DNA of 64,000 nt, from assembly GCF_023702065.1 (NCBI RefSeq), contig NZ_QFDM01000002.1, positions 62,001 to 126,000 on the forward strand, given 5' to 3'. A program made the translations under genes and the position numbers. Source of the DNA: Methanoculleus oceani (lineage in GTDB: Archaea > Halobacteriota > Methanomicrobia > Methanomicrobiales > Methanoculleaceae). Shown in pieces: positions 62,876 through 64,000 of the stretch (positions within the stretch are counted from its first letter, which is position 1; every line of letters starts with the position of its first letter). A model generated the notes under the pieces. It was not told the origin of the DNA and made no database searches. It saw only the letters and a program-made list of their open reading frames with translations.

Positions 62876-64000
62876 TCAAGTTATCCGGCCGTCAGCCTCC
62901 AAAACCGCCCGATGTCCCCGCTCCTTATCTACCTCGTCCCCGAACCGCCACCCCCCATTCAACACCCTCACCTCAAACCGGGCCCCCTCCCCGAAGATCC
63001 CCGTCTCCCTGATAATCATCCCCGTGATCCCGAGAATCCCCGCGACCAGGAACAGCCCGTGGCCGTGCCGCCGCTTATAGGTCTCGCGGAAGATTGCCTC
63101 CTTCTCGCCGTCCGGAATGCCGTTGCCGTCGTCCTCGCAGAGGAGCACCAGGTCCTGCCCGGTTCTCTCGTACGAGAACCGGACCTCCGTCACCTTCCCG
63201 CCGTGGCGGGCGGCGTTGTCGATGAGGTTGTAGAAGACCTTCTTCACCATCGGGTCCGCGTAGACCTCCAGACCCGCAAGATCAACCCGGACCCTGACCC
63301 CTTCCGGGAGGGCGAGCTCCGAGACGCTCTCCCCGATGAGGTCCGCCGGCCTCTGCCAGCCGGGTTCGTTCACCCCCATGTCCTGGTAGTCCCGGCTGAA
63401 CTCGATCTGCTTCTGGATCTCGTCCACGGCGGCCCGGGAACGCGCCAGGCAGGCCTGGACCCCGGGATTCTCGCTGTCTTCCCCGGCGAAGTCGATGTAG
63501 GCGCGTGCGACGGTGACCTGGTTGAGGATGTCGTGGCGCGTGATCCCCGCAAGAAGGTTCAGTTTGGCGTTCGCCTGCCGGAGCGCCTCCTCGGCATGCT
63601 GCCGCTCGGTGATGTCCTCACCGGAACTGAGCGTCCCGCAGACGACGCCGTTTCTGTCCCGGAGCACGGTGGTGTGCCACGCGATGATCCGCTCGCCGCC
63701 GCCGGCGGTGAGGACCGGTGCACTCGCATACTCCGCAGGCCCGATATCCCCCTGCATCAACCCGAGAAAGAGCGCACGATAACGCTCCCGCACCGCCGGG
63801 GGGACGAACCGCTCGACCCAGGGCTCGCCCACGACCGCATCCGCCGGATAGCCGAGGACCTCGGACGCACGACGGTTGATGAGGGCGACGCGCCCGTCCT
63901 TATCGAGGACGACGAAGAGAGCGCCGGCGATATCCAGGTACTGCCCGAGCCGGTCCTTCTCCCGCCGGAGCCGCTCCTCGCTCGCCACGAGACCGGTGAA
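62876..64000 (-). CDS. PAS-domain histidine kinase, 5' end outside window
   Basis: About 374 codons of the C-terminal part are present and the frame is open at the right edge. It has a PAS domain (DIAGALFVVLDKDGRVALINRRASEVLGYPADAVVGEPW), a PAC-like segment (GGERIIAWHTTVLRDRNGVVCGTLSSGEDITERQ), a His segment (LLAGITRHDILNQVTVARAYIDFA) and a HATPase domain (FYNLIDNAARHGG, CEDDGNGIPDGEKEAIF, GHGLFLVAGILGITG). The catalytic core is closely related to that of the kinase at 45018-47810 (RHDILNQVTV in both). No membrane segment is seen in the part present. Confidence 0.92.
   Translation of the reverse strand, partial: FTGLVASEERLRREKDRLGQYLDIAGALFVVLDKDGRVALINRRASEVLGYPADAVVGEPWVERFVPPAVRERYRALFLGLMQGDIGPAEYASAPVLTAGGGERIIAWHTTVLRDRNGVVCGTLSSGEDITERQHAEEALRQANAKLNLLAGITRHDILNQVTVARAYIDFAGEDSENPGVQACLARSRAAVDEIQKQIEFSRDYQDMGVNEPGWQRPADLIGESVSELALPEGVRVRVDLAGLEVYADPMVKKVFYNLIDNAARHGGKVTEVRFSYERTGQDLVLLCEDDGNGIPDGEKEAIFRETYKRRHGHGLFLVAGILGITGMIIRETGIFGEGARFEVRVLNGGWRFGDEVDKERGHRAVLEADGRIT

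Noticed and set aside
62649-63080. 143-codon plus-strand frame near the right edge
   Set aside because: It overlaps the histidine kinase gene antisense and has low-complexity Pro/Arg/Ser content without motif.

Overview
The window is GC-rich archaeal DNA from a hydrogenotrophic methanogen of the order Methanomicrobiales, most like Methanoculleus. This is inferred from gene content and style: a YcaO-TfuA pair of the McrA thioglycine type, a form III RuBisCO, two PAN proteasomal ATPases beside aMBF1, the archaeal ADH-synthase/AroB' entry into aromatic synthesis, a DUF126 phosphomevalonate dehydratase subunit, TATA boxes with leaderless or near-leaderless genes, and a PGF-CTERM surface protein. 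No tRNA, rRNA, CRISPR array or intact insertion sequence was seen.

Layout. 1-3.5 kb: a partial U32 protein (-), proC and aroD (+). 3.9-11.7 kb: an eight-gene aromatic operon on the minus strand, read as ADHS paralogue 2, ADHS paralogue 1, aroB', tyrA, pheA, aroA, an aroK-aroE fusion and aroC, nearly all joined by 1-4 base start/stop overlaps. With aroD this covers the route from the archaeal precursors to chorismate, plus the prephenate enzymes; chorismate mutase is absent. 12-17.6 kb: aMBF1 divergent from PAN, a GNAT, an unknown protein, a second PAN divergent from the phosphomevalonate dehydratase small subunit, a J-domain membrane protein and a double rubredoxin. 17.9-25 kb: a 30-repeat TPR protein coupled to an FKBP lipoprotein, a CNNM/CorC membrane protein, a peroxiredoxin and an NSS transporter. 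25-35.4 kb: N-formylglutamate amidohydrolase, a short RecQ, PspC, the uvrA-uvrC-uvrB operon and a single-domain ArcS core protein. 35.7-44.8 kb: RuBisCO, an alpha/beta hydrolase, an ArsR-like regulator with a small membrane protein, a moeB-moaD-moaE-ycaO-tfuA operon, a FemAB-like protein and a PIN protein. 45-53 kb: a REC-PAS-GAF-PAS histidine kinase, an ABC exporter with a NEW3 partner, and a lipobox/PGF-CTERM surface protein. 53.9-62.4 kb: a surface-polysaccharide cluster (four glycosyltransferases, a GT-C-like membrane protein, a flippase, a decayed wecB), part of it clearly AT-richer than its surroundings. The window ends inside a second histidine kinase.

The most interesting unexplained structure is a family of non-coding mosaic repeats built of GC-rich hairpins. 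It occurs at about 3.6, 27.8 and 35.4-35.7 kb, and in all three places it sits between convergent genes. The stems are kept while the loops differ between copies. Other points worth a second look are the two PAN paralogues with different C-terminal tails, the palindromic divergent promoter at 16.2 kb, the bacterial-type shikimate kinase fused to AroE, the link between a MoeB/MoaD sulfur-carrier module and YcaO-TfuA, the FemAB-like gene lacking a normal start codon, and the wecB remnant at the edge of the AT-rich island.
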